64,000 nt of DNA, taken from the NCBI RefSeq assembly GCF_001280425.1, contig NZ_LIUF01000004.1, positions 1-64,000 of the forward strand. Direction: 5' to 3'. Below the pieces are notes generated by a model that saw only the letters and a list, made by a program, of their open reading frames with translations, ran no database searches and was not told where the DNA came from. Origin of the DNA: Haloarcula rubripromontorii (GTDB lineage: Archaea; Halobacteriota; Halobacteria; Halobacteriales; Haloarculaceae). The position numbers and the translations under genes are program-made. The stretch's first letter is position 1; each line of letters begins with the position of its first letter. Below are positions 43,450-52,385 of the stretch, piece after piece.

Positions 43450-44232
43450 ATGCGACCACTGGGTGACTCACCGCTTGTACGGAACGACAAGACGCTCGTG
43501 CTGGCCCACGACCACGGGCTGGAACACGGCCCCAAGCAGTTCAGCGGCGTGGAGGAGCGCCTCGACCCGCGTGAGGTGTTCGAGATGGCGACCCACGACG
43601 CCGTGACGGCGCTGGCCGTCGGCAAGGGTCTCGCCGAGACGTACTACCCCAGCTACGAGGACGACGTGAACCTGCTGGCGAAGCTCAACGGCGGCTCCGA
43701 CCTCTGGATGGGTGACCCGTACTCGCCACAGAACTGGTCGGTCGACTACGCCGCCGAACTGGGTGCCGACGCCATCGGGTACACTATCTACCCCGGTGTC
43801 AACCGCGAGACCGACATGTTCGAGGACTTCCGCCCGGTCCAGGAGAACGCCCGCGACCACGACCTGCCCATCGCGATGTGGTCGTACCCGCGCGGCCAGG
43901 CCATCAAGGAGCATCGGAGTCCCTCGACCATCGCCTACGCAGCCCGTATCGGCCTCGAACTCGGCGCGGACTTCACGAAGGTGAAGTACCCCCGCGACAA
44001 GGAAGCGATGGCCCACGCTGTCCGCTCGGCGGCAGACAACCGCGTCCTGCTCTCGGGCGGGTCGAAGACCTCTGACCGCGACTTCCTCGAACTCGTCGAA
44101 GACTGCATGGACGTTGGCGTCGCTGGCCTCGCGGTCGGCCGCAACGTCTGGCAGCGTGACGACCCCTACGACATTCTCGACAAGCTCGAAGGCGTCATCT
44201 TCGAGGACGCGACAGCTGACGACGTCCTGTAG
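43450..44232 (+). CDS. fba: Class I fructose-bisphosphate aldolase (archaeal DhnA/FbaB type)
   Basis: A 260-residue TIM-barrel aldolase. LVLAHDHGLEHGPKQF holds the substrate-binding Asp/His (about residues 17-32), YPGVNRETDMFEDF is typical, and the Schiff-base lysine is Lys177 in ADFTKVKYPRDKE. C-terminal LLSGGSKTSDRDF and AGLAVGRNVWQR bind phosphate. It cleaves or makes fructose 1,6-bisphosphate. Related enzymes (AroA'-type) use similar folds, but the neighbouring sugar kinases support an aldolase role. Next gene begins three bases after the stop, so they are an operon. Confidence 0.86.
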   Translation: MRPLGDSPLVRNDKTLVLAHDHGLEHGPKQFSGVEERLDPREVFEMATHDAVTALAVGKGLAETYYPSYEDDVNLLAKLNGGSDLWMGDPYSPQNWSVDYAAELGADAIGYTIYPGVNRETDMFEDFRPVQENARDHDLPIAMWSYPRGQAIKEHRSPSTIAYAARIGLELGADFTKVKYPRDKEAMAHAVRSAADNRVLLSGGSKTSDRDFLELVEDCMDVGVAGLAVGRNVWQRDDPYDILDKLEGVIFEDATADDVL

Positions 44233-44235
44233 GCC

Positions 44236-45363
44236 ATGGACGAGGAGACGCGCCGAGCCGTCGCCGCGGCGGACGAGGCGTTGCCCGCCAGCGACGCGCT
44301 TCCCGACGCTATCGACACCGGCCGGGTCGTCTTTGGCTTCGACGGCTACCTCGACCGCGTCCGGGAGGTCGTCGCCGACCGCATCGACCCGGAGAGCCAC
44401 GAGCGCCTCGCCACACTCGAGGGGTTTGGCGACCGTATCAACGGCTCCGTGGCCGCCGACAGCTCCCTCTCTTTCGAGTGGCTCCAGCAGGGCAGCCGGA
44501 CCGGCGGCCACACCAGCCACCTCGCCCGGGCCTTCGGCGGCTGGTCGTTCGACCCCGTTATGGTCGGGATGTACGGGGAGCCGGTCCACGACGCCTTCGA
44601 GTCCGAGTTCGGCGACTACGAACTCCACTCGCTGGGCGAACCCGGCGTCACCGACGCCATCGAGTTCGACGACGGGAAGCTCATGCTGACCGAAATCGGC
44701 GACACGATGACGCTCGACTGGGCCGAACTCGACGCGGCCTTCGGCCACGACCGACTGGCCGGGGCGCTCGACGGTGCGGACCTGTTAGGGACCGGCTACT
44801 GGTCGGAGACGCCCGACCTGCCGTCGGTCTTCGACGGTCTGTGTGACCTGTGGGGCGACATCGGCGATCCGCCGGAGACGGTGCTGGTCGACCCCGGCGA
44901 CGTGCGCAAACTCGACGCCGACCGCCTGCGAGCCGGGCGGGAAGCCATCGGTCGGCTGGACGAGGTGACGGACGTGGTAGTCACCTCGAACCGGGCCGAG
45001 ACGGGCGTCCTCGCGGACGCCTACGCCGGCGACGCCGAGCGCTCGTTCGCCGAGGACGCCGAGGCGGTGTACGAGGCGCTCTCGCCGACCTGGTTCGTCG
45101 GCCACGGCGTCGAGCGGTCGGTCGTCGTCACTGCGGACAGCACCGACAGCGTGGCTGTTCCCGCGGTTTCGGACCCAGAGCTGACGACCAGTTCCGGCGA
45201 CCACTTCAACGCCGGACTGGGGCTTGCCCGCATTGCCGGCCTCCCGCCCGCTGCCGCAGTCGTCGTCGGCAACGCCGTCGCCGGCTACTTCGTCCGGACC
45301 GCCGACCAGCCGTCGCTGGCCGAGGTACGGGCGTTCGTCGACGACTATCTGGAGAAGTTCTGA
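44236..45363 (+). CDS. PfkB-family-like sugar kinase (candidate ketohexokinase)
   Basis: A 375-residue ribokinase-superfamily protein. The sugar-binding N-terminus FGFDGYLDRV is near residues 34-43, RTGGHTSHLARAFGG near 90-104, and the C-terminal catalytic end SSGDHFNAGLGLARIAG (about 313-330) corresponds to the GAGD-type loop with Asp as base, here GDHF. It starts three bases after the aldolase stop. Its partnership with aldolase and 1-phosphofructokinase suggests a fructose kinase making fructose 1-phosphate; the exact substrate is inference. Confidence 0.75.
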   Translation: MDEETRRAVAAADEALPASDALPDAIDTGRVVFGFDGYLDRVREVVADRIDPESHERLATLEGFGDRINGSVAADSSLSFEWLQQGSRTGGHTSHLARAFGGWSFDPVMVGMYGEPVHDAFESEFGDYELHSLGEPGVTDAIEFDDGKLMLTEIGDTMTLDWAELDAAFGHDRLAGALDGADLLGTGYWSETPDLPSVFDGLCDLWGDIGDPPETVLVDPGDVRKLDADRLRAGREAIGRLDEVTDVVVTSNRAETGVLADAYAGDAERSFAEDAEAVYEALSPTWFVGHGVERSVVVTADSTDSVAVPAVSDPELTTSSGDHFNAGLGLARIAGLPPAAAVVVGNAVAGYFVRTADQPSLAEVRAFVDDYLEKF

Positions 45364-45395
45364 GCGGTCTGCTACTCTTTCGCGGAAAACAGTCG

Positions 45396-46304
45396 CTACA
45401 GCCGCCGCACCGTCACGCCGTCCCGGAGCGAGTCGACGTCGTCCAGGTCGGGGACGGCCGTGCCGGCCCGCTGGACGACCTGCGCGGAGACGGCGACGCC
45501 GGTCCGGAGCGCCGTCTCGTCGTCAGCGCCGGCCTCCCAGGCGCTCAGGACCCCCGAGAGGAGCGCGTCGCCGGCCCCGACGGTGTCGACGACATCGACG
45601 TCCAGCGCCTCGGCGTACAGCCGGCCGGCGTCGCCGACCAGAACCGCGCCGTCCCCACCGAGTGAGGCCAGCACGCGGTCGAAGCCACGCTCCCGGAACG
45701 CCCCCGCCGCGTCCGCACACCCCTCGACGGTGGAGACGTCGGCCCCGGTCGCGTCGCCGAGTTCGGCGCGGTTCGGCTTGCAGAGGCCGTACTGGGCCTC
45801 CAGTTCCCGGAGGACATCGCCACCGGTGTCAACGATGGTCTCCCAGTCACCGCCGGCCGCGATGCGGTCGATGGCTTTGGGGGACAGCCCCGGCGGCAGG
45901 CTCCCACCGACGAGCACGCGGTCGGGGGCTTGCGCTCGCACCTGTTCGAGCAGCGAGTCGACGACCGACGCCTCGACGGCTGGTCCGGCCTGGTTCAGTT
46001 TGTATTCTTCAGCGGCCGCGATGGCGGTGGTGTTGAGCCGGGTCGTCCCGTCCACGTCGACGAAGGCTGTCTCGACGCCGTCCTCCCGTAGCGTCTCCCG
46101 GATGAACGAGCCGGTGAACCCGCCCAGCAGTCCCGTCGCGACACAGGGTCTGTCCATCGCGGTGAGCAGTTGGGCGGCGTTGATGCCCTTCCCGCCGGCG
46201 TCGAACTGTGCGCTGTCGGCCCGCATAACCCGATCTGGAGCCATCTGTTCCTCGAACTGGACCGTCTGGTCGACTGCGGGGTTGTAGGTGACGGTGACAA
46301 TCAT
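45396..46304 (-). CDS. 1-phosphofructokinase (PfkB family)
   Basis: A 302-residue sugar-phosphate kinase. N-terminal MIVTVTYNPAVDQTVQ and DAGGKGINAAQLLTAM (about 36-50) and the C-terminal VDTVGAGDALLSGVLSAW with catalytic Asp are the LacC/FruK signatures; the NPAVD and GGKGINAA forms are characteristic of 1-phosphofructokinase. It converts fructose 1-phosphate to fructose 1,6-bisphosphate for the aldolase at 43450. Its start overlaps the stop of the regulator gene by four bases, so it is coupled to glpR. Confidence 0.9.
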   Translation of the reverse strand: MIVTVTYNPAVDQTVQFEEQMAPDRVMRADSAQFDAGGKGINAAQLLTAMDRPCVATGLLGGFTGSFIRETLREDGVETAFVDVDGTTRLNTTAIAAAEEYKLNQAGPAVEASVVDSLLEQVRAQAPDRVLVGGSLPPGLSPKAIDRIAAGGDWETIVDTGGDVLRELEAQYGLCKPNRAELGDATGADVSTVEGCADAAGAFRERGFDRVLASLGGDGAVLVGDAGRLYAEALDVDVVDTVGAGDALLSGVLSAWEAGADDETALRTGVAVSAQVVQRAGTAVPDLDDVDSLRDGVTVRRL

Positions 46305-47062
46305 GTGCTGACCTCCTCAACGGCCACGTCGGCGTCCGCGAGTGCGGTAGCGAGCGCTCCCGACGGGCTGGCGTCGGTGACCAGCAGGTCGACCTGGTCC
46401 AGATCGGCGAAGCTGACGAAACTCCGGTCGCCGAACTTCGACGCGTCGGCGACCAGCACGACCCTGCGGGCGCGCTCGACCATCAGTTCCTTGACGGCCG
46501 CTTCGTCCTCGTTGGGCGTCGACAGCCCGGCGGCGCTGTCGAGGGCGTTCGTCCCCAGGAACAGTATGTCGAAGTTCATCCGCGCTATGGCGCGTTCGGC
46601 CATCGGGCCGACGAGCGCGCGGGTCCGCGGTCGGAGGCTCCCCCCGGTGAGTTTGGCGTCGACGTCTCGTTCGGCCACTTCGGTTGCGAGCTGGGGCATA
46701 TTGGTCGCCGCGACGTAGTCAGTGTCCGGAATCGCGCGAGCGACCTCCATCGTCGTCGAGCCCGCATCGAAACAGACCACCTGCCCTTCGCGGACCTCCT
46801 GTGCGGCTCGCTCGCCGATGGCCTGTTTCTCGGCGTAGTGGTCGACCTCACGCTGGCCATACGGTCGCTCAGTCCCAGCGGAGGACGCCGGCACCGCGCC
46901 GCCGTGGGACCGCTCGATTCGGCCTTGTGACTCCAAATCCCGGAGGTCCCGACGGATAGTGGCCTTCGAGAACTCCAGTTCCGCGGCCAGCTCCGACACT
47001 GAACAGCCGTCTCGCTCTGTCACCAACTGGACGATAGTGCGCTTTCGCTCGGCCGGGAGCAT
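46301..47062 (-). CDS. glpR: DeoR-family transcriptional repressor GlpR
   Basis: A 253-residue regulator. HTH domain at 1-58 with the DeoR pattern CSVSELAAELEFSKATIRRDLRDLE; the C-terminal sensor domain (75-250) has the sugar-phosphate isomerase-like fold with VVCFDAGSTTMEVAR and the FLGTNALDSAAGLS signature. In Haloferax the homologous repressor GlpR controls fructose and glucose metabolism genes. Here it is the first gene of a coupled pair with 1-phosphofructokinase. Two 15-base direct repeats at 47069-47083 and 47109-47123 flank the promoter and are candidate operator sites. Confidence 0.9.
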   Translation of the reverse strand: MLPAERKRTIVQLVTERDGCSVSELAAELEFSKATIRRDLRDLESQGRIERSHGGAVPASSAGTERPYGQREVDHYAEKQAIGERAAQEVREGQVVCFDAGSTTMEVARAIPDTDYVAATNMPQLATEVAERDVDAKLTGGSLRPRTRALVGPMAERAIARMNFDILFLGTNALDSAAGLSTPNEDEAAVKELMVERARRVVLVADASKFGDRSFVSFADLDQVDLLVTDASPSGALATALADADVAVEEVST

Positions 47063-47068
47063 TCTTTC

Positions 47069-47123
47069 GGCCGTGATTGTTTCGCTTCGGTTTTACCTCT
47101 TTCTATCGGGCCGTGCTTGTTTC
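47069..47123 (-). promoter_or_regulatory. glpR promoter with two direct repeats (candidate GlpR operators)
   Basis: The + strand sequence GGCCGTG(A/C)TTGTTTC occurs at 47069-47083 and 47109-47123, 40 bases apart with one mismatch. Between them, GGTAAAAC (minus strand, about 47088-47096) is the likely TATA box 27-30 bases before the ATG at 47062. The layout, one site over the transcription start and one upstream of the TATA box, suits autoregulation. Binding is unproven. Confidence 0.5.
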
Positions 47124-47150
47124 TGCCCAGATAGAACGCGAGAAAACTGC

Positions 47151-48134
47151 TTACAGTTCGTCGATAACCGCGGCGGTCACGTCCTCAGTGGACGCGTCAC
47201 CGCCCAGATCCGGCGTTCGAGGGCCCGAGTCGAGCACGGACTCGACAGCCGTTCGAACTGCATCGCCCTGCTCGTCGTAGCCGAGGTGGTCGAGCAACAT
47301 CGCGGCGGAGAGAATCATCGCTGACGGGTTGGCAATGCCCTCGCCAGCGATGTCCGGCGCGGAGCCGTGAACCGGCTCGAACAGCGCGTTGTCCTCGCCG
47401 ACATTGGCCGACGGCAGCAGACCGAGGCCGCCAACGAGGCCCGCCGCGAGGTCCGACAGCATGTCCCCGGCGAGGTTCGGACAGATGACGACGCCGTAGT
47501 CCTGTGGGTTCATCACCAGATGCATCGCAAGCGCGTCCATGAGCGCGGTGTCGTAGGACGCCCCTCGGTCGTCGCCGACCGCCGACGCCGAATCGAGGAA
47601 CAGCCCGTCAGTGGTGCGCATGACGTTGGCCTTGTGGGCAATCGTCACGTCGTCGTAGCCGTTCTGCTTCGCGTAACTGAACCCGTATTCGGCGATTTTC
47701 TCGGATGCGTCCTCAGTGATGACTCGCGTGCAGGTGGTGACGCCTTCGGAGATCTCGCTCTCGATGCCCTTGTAGACGCCCTCGGTGTTCTCCCGGATGA
47801 ACACGATGTCGGTGTCAGGCTGGACGGCGTCGAGGCCGGGGTATGAGCGGGCTGGGCGGACGTTGGCGAACGAGCCAACGACCTGCCGGAGGGGCAGAAT
47901 GACATCGGCCGCCGTCTCGCCGGCCGCGCCGAACAGCGTCGCGTCGGCGTCAGCCGCCAGGTCTCGCGTCTCTTGCGGCAGCGCCTCGCCGGTTGCTTCC
48001 TTCACTGCGTCGCCGGCCTCGCCCTCGACAAAGTCGAAGTCGACGGCATCGATGGCCTCCAGCACTTCGACCGCGGCGGGTGTGACCTCCTGTCCGATTC
48101 CGTCGCCGGGAATAACGGCTATCTCGTGTGTCAT
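47151..48134 (-). CDS. leuB: 3-isopropylmalate dehydrogenase
   Basis: A 327-residue NAD-dependent decarboxylating dehydrogenase of leucine synthesis. N-terminus [17 protein letters not shown]; substrate Arg in [36 protein letters not shown], and the metal-binding Asp in [16 protein letters not shown]-terminal [23 protein letters not shown] and homoisocitrate/isocitrate relatives share these; the leu gene region supports LeuB. Unusually for this region it is separated from leuD by about 2.2 kb holding two signalling genes. Upstream 48135-48522 holds no gene. Confidence 0.9.
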   Translation of the reverse strand: MTHEIAVIPGDGIGQEVTPAAVEVLEAIDAVDFDFVEGEAGDAVKEATGEALPQETRDLAADADATLFGAAGETAADVILPLRQVVGSFANVRPARSYPGLDAVQPDTDIVFIRENTEGVYKGIESEISEGVTTCTRVITEDASEKIAEYGFSYAKQNGYDDVTIAHKANVMRTTDGLFLDSASAVGDDRGASYDTALMDALAMHLVMNPQDYGVVICPNLAGDMLSDLAAGLVGGLGLLPSANVGEDNALFEPVHGSAPDIAGEGIANPSAMILSAAMLLDHLGYDEQGDAVRTAVESVLDSGPRTPDLGGDASTEDVTAAVIDEL

Positions 48135-48522
48135 GGCGGGAGGGACGTAGCCGGCCGGTGAAAGTGATTCGGTTCCGACCGTCTCCCGCGAACTGCCGGT
48201 GCATCACATGCGAGTGACCGGGTTCGCGGTATCGGCGCGGCAGCGAAGAAAACGGCGGACAGTGGACACGCTCAGGGGAGTGGCACGGGTAACCAGCGGA
48301 CGACGTGAGCGTGTGGAGGGCCGAAGCGAATCAGAGGTGATCGCTGGCGACCCGTGCGCAACTGTTCGTAGCAATGGTAACTATGTATGTTCTATCTCAA
48401 TACTACGAAAACAGTTGATACTATCTATACTATCAATACAATTGGTGCTACTGGTGTACTCCATGGACTGAGACAGACGAACGGAGCCGGCTACGAATAC
48501 GATCTGCGTAATTGTCTCCCGG
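48135..48522 (-). other. leuB upstream region with AT-rich island
   Basis: 388 bases without a gene. The stretch 48376-48470 is unusually AT-rich for this genome and holds TTGATA-N10-TATCAA (48415-48436) overlapping a nine-base tandem repeat (ACTATCTAT/ACTATCAAT). It could be a distant promoter of leuB with a long leader, a small RNA gene, or a scar from the event that put two genes between leuD and leuB. Small frames here are not convincing. Confidence 0.45.
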
Positions 48523-49284
48523 CTATCGGTACAGCATCGCCTGCGCGACCTTCTCGCCGCGGTAGTAGCCGGGTGCGGTGGCAACCGTCGCTGTCTTCAT
48601 CTCGCCTTCGGCGGTCACCACGCGGTACTCCTTTTCCGGAACCGAGATGTCCTCACGCATCAGCCGCTGGAACCGCTTTCTAGCCGCGTCCCGCTCGTCG
48701 GGGTGGAGAAAGTCACTCGCCTTCTTCCCGGCAATCTCTGTGAAGGAATCCGCATCGAGAAATGCGACGGCCGCCTCGTTAGCGTACAGAGCTTCCCAGT
48801 TATCACCAAAGAGAAGAATCGGGATCGGCGCAGTGTCGACGAGGTTGTGGTACCTGTCCTCCGTTCGCTGGACTACAGCCTCAGCCCGTGCGCTCCGAAC
48901 CGCGTTCCTGATCCGGTTTGCCAGCACGGTGTACTGCTCCGTCCCGGCCTCTTTCTGGAGGTAGTCAGTGACGCCGGCGGAAATCGCCTGGCTCGCGATT
49001 TCCTCCGATCCCTTGCCGGTGAACAGGAGAAACGGGAGTCCGGGGTAGTCGTCTCTGACCAGTTCTAAGAAGTCCAGTCCGTTCTTTCGCGGCATATCGT
49101 AGTCACTGACGACGCAATCGACTCGGGCGTCCTGAAGCACTGTCAGCGCGTCGTCGACGCTCGTCGCGGTCTCAACAGAGAACGCGTCGTCTTCCCGTTC
49201 GAGGAACTCCGAGACAATCTTGGCGAAGCCGGGGTCGTCGTCAACGTGGAGTACTCTGATGTTATCTATCGAAAAGTGATTCAT
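48523..49284 (-). CDS. Response regulator with PAS domain
   Basis: A 253-residue signalling protein. Receiver domain (about 8-125): acidic Asp15-Asp16-Asp17 (HVDDDPG), phosphoacceptor Asp61 in CVVSDYDMP, and FTGKGSEEIASQAIS, then Lys near TDYLQKEAG. A PAS domain follows (about 148-250) with DRYHNLVDTAPIPILLFGDNWEALYANEAA. No kinase core, so it passes a signal to another protein. The start at 49284 (MNHFSID) fits a minus-strand TATA-like AAAATACA about 27 bases upstream; an earlier in-frame ATG is not needed. A broken paralogue is at 36608. Confidence 0.88.
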   Translation of the reverse strand: MNHFSIDNIRVLHVDDDPGFAKIVSEFLEREDDAFSVETATSVDDALTVLQDARVDCVVSDYDMPRKNGLDFLELVRDDYPGLPFLLFTGKGSEEIASQAISAGVTDYLQKEAGTEQYTVLANRIRNAVRSARAEAVVQRTEDRYHNLVDTAPIPILLFGDNWEALYANEAAVAFLDADSFTEIAGKKASDFLHPDERDAARKRFQRLMREDISVPEKEYRVVTAEGEMKTATVATAPGYYRGEKVAQAMLYR

Positions 49285-49377
49285 GTGGGCATCGCCCAAC
49301 TGTATTTTGGTATCGTGTGAAACCACGAAAGCGTTGGGTTGTATTTTAGATGTTAGGACAATCGAGACAGCATAAGC

Positions 49378-50118
49378 TCAGAGTTTGTGTCGGAACGCGT
49401 GGAGGACGTTTTCCCCGGTCTCGGTCAGTTCCACCTGCTTCGTCCGGCCGACATCGTTGACCTCAATGTAGCCGTCTTCGACAAGCGGGTCGACGACGTT
49501 GGCGTTCAACAGCGCGAACTTCGCCTTCTCGTTTGCCGGGTCCGCGTCGTCGATGAACGACAGCCGGGCGTCCTCGGCGAATCCGATAAGGTCCGATTTC
49601 TTTGCCGTGTACTTGTCTGTATTTGTCCGCTTGAGATAGTCCAGCACCGCGACCTGGTCACGGGAAATGGCTTCGATGGGGTACGAGGGGAGGACCTCCG
49701 CGCGCTCCATGCCACGAGTAAGTGGCTCCGCTGAAATCGGTGGGATGTGTTCTTCTGGGTGAACGTAGTAGGCCGTCGCTGCTGTGGCCATACATGCGAT
49801 TGCGCTCCCGATGGCTGCCACCTTGGGCCCTGTAGAGACGTTGACGCGCACGATGTCCTCGGGATGGTCGGCGGTCAGCGTCGTGACCTCGGCCAGCACA
49901 TCATAGAGATCGTGTAACTCTGTTCGGCGCAGTTCAACGCTGACACCGTCGGCGTCCAGCTCTTCGACAAGTGCTTGCTGATACGGCGTCAACCGTGACA
50001 GCTCCGGCGTCGCCGTGAGGAGGTATACGTCGTCGGCGTTGTGCTGGTGAATCGGCTCGGTAACCCGGTCGCGTTCGTGCCCCAGTGGTGCGATGTGTAT
50101 CTCCCGAATCTGGTCCAT
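49378..50118 (-). CDS. HFX_2341-like regulator: CARF-like domain plus winged helix
   Basis: A 246-residue protein. The N-terminal part (about 1-130) starts IREIHIAPLGHERDRVTEPI, and DDVYLLTATPELS and VRVNVSTGPKVAAIGSAIACM resemble the Rossmann-like CARF domain with its S/T-G-x-K nucleotide-binding loop. The C-terminal part (about 145-246) is a winged helix with AISRDQVAVLDYLKRT and VVDPLVEDGYIEV. CARF proteins bind cyclic oligonucleotides in CRISPR type III systems, but here no CRISPR array or cas gene is in the window. The family is recalled as HFX_2341 in haloarchaea. Confidence 0.72.
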   Translation of the reverse strand: MDQIREIHIAPLGHERDRVTEPIHQHNADDVYLLTATPELSRLTPYQQALVEELDADGVSVELRRTELHDLYDVLAEVTTLTADHPEDIVRVNVSTGPKVAAIGSAIACMATAATAYYVHPEEHIPPISAEPLTRGMERAEVLPSYPIEAISRDQVAVLDYLKRTNTDKYTAKKSDLIGFAEDARLSFIDDADPANEKAKFALLNANVVDPLVEDGYIEVNDVGRTKQVELTETGENVLHAFRHKL

Positions 50119-50322
50119 GCGGGAAGAACGCGCCCCGCACAGCTATTGGTCTTCCCATCTCCGAGACAGAAAACCCGTTCCCCGAACCGAGGTCGCAGAG
50201 CGACCTCGCGTTAATCGTCCGCTTCTGCGAACCGGACGCCTACGCCTTGGACACACGAAGCGGTCCTCTGGCGCTCACGGCGTCGCCGTTCGCGCAAACC
50301 GAGGTCGCAGAGCGACCTCACG
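50119..50322 (-). repeat. Duplicated leuD tail with terminator hairpins
   Basis: Two 41-base direct repeats, 50185-50225 and 50297-50337, differ at one base. Each starts with a perfect stem-loop GAGGTCGC-AGA-GCGACCTC and continues with the sequence that encodes the last LeuD residues (EADD, stop). The right copy is the real leuD end (stop at 50323-50325), so the left copy is a second, orphan leuD tail. The stretch between is hairpin-prone and codes nothing. Confidence 0.7.
50301..50319 (-). terminator. Hairpin terminator after leuD
   Basis: GAGGTCGC-AGA-GCGACCTC, an eight-pair stem with a three-base loop, ends four bases beyond the leuD stop codon on the minus strand. It is repeated at 50189-50207. 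No T-run follows, so intrinsic termination is only suggested. Confidence 0.45.
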
Positions 50323-50967
50323 TTAATCGTCCGCTTCGAGACCCGACCGCGTCTGGTCGAGGTACGGCAACTGCGAGGCGGTCTCTTCGATAGCGTTCCT
50401 GTTGGCCTTCATCAGCGCCGTCGTGTCCCAGTTGCCCTCGACGAGAGCCTCACGCTGGGCACGGTCGACACTGACGTTGATCTCGTTGTCGCCGTAGGTG
50501 ACTGTCTCCGCCCGCACGTCGACCTCGATCTTGCCGTCGGGGTTGTCATCAACCCACTGCTGGAGCGCATTGATCGTCTCGTGGTCGGCCGTCACCGTCG
50601 GGATACCGAGCGCAAGACAGTTCCCAGCGAAAATCTCGGCGAAGCCCTCGCCGATGATCGCGTCGATCCCCCAGCGCATCAGCGCCTGTGGCGCGTGTTC
50701 GCGTGAGGAACCACAGCCGAAGTTGTTGTTGACGACCATCACGTTCGAGTCCTGGAACTGCTCCTCGTTGAACGGGTGGTCCTTCTCGTTGTCCTCGTCG
50801 TCGAACCGCAGGTCGAAGAAGGCAAACTCGCCCAGTCCGTCGAAGGTGACGACCTTCATGAACCGCGCGGGGATGATCTGGTCCGTGTCGATATCGTTCC
50901 CGCGGATGGGGATGCCAGTCCCCTCGACGTAGTCGACCTCGGGGATGTCCTCGGTCGCGTCGCTCAT
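50323..50967 (-). CDS. leuD: 3-isopropylmalate dehydratase small subunit
   Basis: A 214-residue small subunit of IPM isomerase. N-terminal [31 protein letters not shown] (about 8-38) contains the conserved [31 protein letters not shown] (about 79-99) is the substrate-recognition loop region; [12 protein letters not shown]-like strand follows. It partners with LeuC (start overlaps its stop by four bases, ATGA). The gene ends in a hairpin. A copy of its tail is found 112 bases downstream. Confidence 0.93.
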   Translation of the reverse strand: MSDATEDIPEVDYVEGTGIPIRGNDIDTDQIIPARFMKVVTFDGLGEFAFFDLRFDDEDNEKDHPFNEEQFQDSNVMVVNNNFGCGSSREHAPQALMRWGIDAIIGEGFAEIFAGNCLALGIPTVTADHETINALQQWVDDNPDGKIEVDVRAETVTYGDNEINVSVDRAQREALVEGNWDTTALMKANRNAIEETASQLPYLDQTRSGLEADD

Positions 50968-52385
50968 ACGAGGCTCACCTCCTTCAGGTCGCGCACGTCA
51001 GACACTTGGCCGGTGATGGCTGCAGCAGCCACCATCCGGGGGTTCATTAGGACGGTCCGACCGTCCTTGCTCCCCTGCCGGCCGACGAAGTTCCGGTTCG
51101 AGGAGGAGGCACACGCCTCGTCGCCTTCCAGTTGGTCCTCGTTCATGCCGAGACACATCGAACAGCCGGCGTTGCGCCACTCGAAGCCGGCTTCCTCGAA
51201 GATGTCCTTGAGCCCTTCTTCCTCGGCGGCGCGCTGAACGCGCTGGCTGCCGGGGACGACGAACGCGCGCACATCGTCGTCGACCTGTCGGCCCTTGACG
51301 ATGCGGGCCGCACGTCGGAGGTCCGGCATCCGAGCGTTCGTACACGAACCCAGGAAGGCCACGTCAATGTCGTAGCCCTCCATCGTCTCGCCGGGCTCGA
51401 CGCGCATGTGCTCCTGAGCGCGGCGGGCGGTGTCGACCTTGTCGTCGGCCAGGTCCTCGGGGGCCGGAATCGGGTCGTCGATGCCGATGCCCTGTCCGGG
51501 CGTGGTCCCCCACGTCACGACGGGGTCCAGTTCGCTGGCGTCGATTTCGACGACATCGTCGTACTCGGCGTCCTCGTCCGAGCGGATGGACTCCCAGTAG
51601 GGCTTGAGTTCCTCGAACTTCTCGGGGTTCTCCTGGAAGTAGTCCGTCTCTTCGAGCCACTCGTAGGTGGTCTCGTCGGGGTTGACATAGCCCGCGCGAG
51701 CGCCGCCCTCGATGGACATGTTACAGATGGACATCCGGCCCTCCATGTCGAGGTTCTCGATGGTCTCGCCGGCGTACTCGTAGACGTAGCCGACGCCGCC
51801 TTCAGTCCCGAGCCGGCGGATGATTTCGAGGATGATGTCCTTGGCCTCGACACCCTCGTCGAGTTCACCGGTAACCTCGATCTTGCGGACCTTCTGTTTC
51901 TCCATCGCGATGGTCTGGGTGGCCAGCACGTCCCGGATCTGGCTGGTCCCGATACCGAACGCGAGCGCGCCAAAGGCGCCGTGGGTGGAGGTGTGGCTGT
52001 CGCCACAGACGATGGTCTTGCCGGGCTGGGTGATGCCCTGCTCCGGGCCGATGACGTGGACGATGCCCTGATCGCCCGTCGTCGGGTCGGAGAACTGGAT
52101 GCCGGCGTCACGGACGTTCTCTTCGAGTTCCGACATCATCGTCTCGGCCGCATCGTCGGCGTAGGGCCGGTCCTGATTGGCAGTCGGCACAATGTGGTCG
52201 ACCGTCGCGTGGGTCAGGTCCGGGCGTGCGACTTCGAGGCCGCGCTCTTTGAGCATCCCGAAGGCCTGCGGGCTAGTGACCTCATGAATGAGGTGCAGCC
52301 CGACGAACAACTGGTCCTGGCCGTTCGGCAGGGTCGTGACTTTGTGCTGGTCCCACACCTTGTCGTACAGTGTGTTCTCACTCAT
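50964..52385 (-). CDS. leuC: 3-isopropylmalate dehydratase large subunit
   Basis: A 473-residue aconitase-family large subunit, carrying the 4Fe-4S cluster that isomerises 2- to 3-isopropylmalate. Cluster Cys residues are in the segments [18 protein letters not shown] (cluster area), [13 protein letters not shown] and [29 protein letters not shown] and HIVPTANQD fit the LeuC group. It overlaps leuD and the small gene upstream by four bases, making a tightly packed operon. Confidence 0.93.
   Translation of the reverse strand: MSENTLYDKVWDQHKVTTLPNGQDQLFVGLHLIHEVTSPQAFGMLKERGLEVARPDLTHATVDHIVPTANQDRPYADDAAETMMSELEENVRDAGIQFSDPTTGDQGIVHVIGPEQGITQPGKTIVCGDSHTSTHGAFGALAFGIGTSQIRDVLATQTIAMEKQKVRKIEVTGELDEGVEAKDIILEIIRRLGTEGGVGYVYEYAGETIENLDMEGRMSICNMSIEGGARAGYVNPDETTYEWLEETDYFQENPEKFEELKPYWESIRSDEDAEYDDVVEIDASELDPVVTWGTTPGQGIGIDDPIPAPEDLADDKVDTARRAQEHMRVEPGETMEGYDIDVAFLGSCTNARMPDLRRAARIVKGRQVDDDVRAFVVPGSQRVQRAAEEEGLKDIFEEAGFEWRNAGCSMCLGMNEDQLEGDEACASSSNRNFVGRQGSKDGRTVLMNPRMVAAAAITGQVSDVRDLKEVSLV

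Noticed and set aside
43468-44748. 426-codon minus-strand frame across aldolase and kinase
   Set aside because: It is antisense to two genes with clear active-site motifs.
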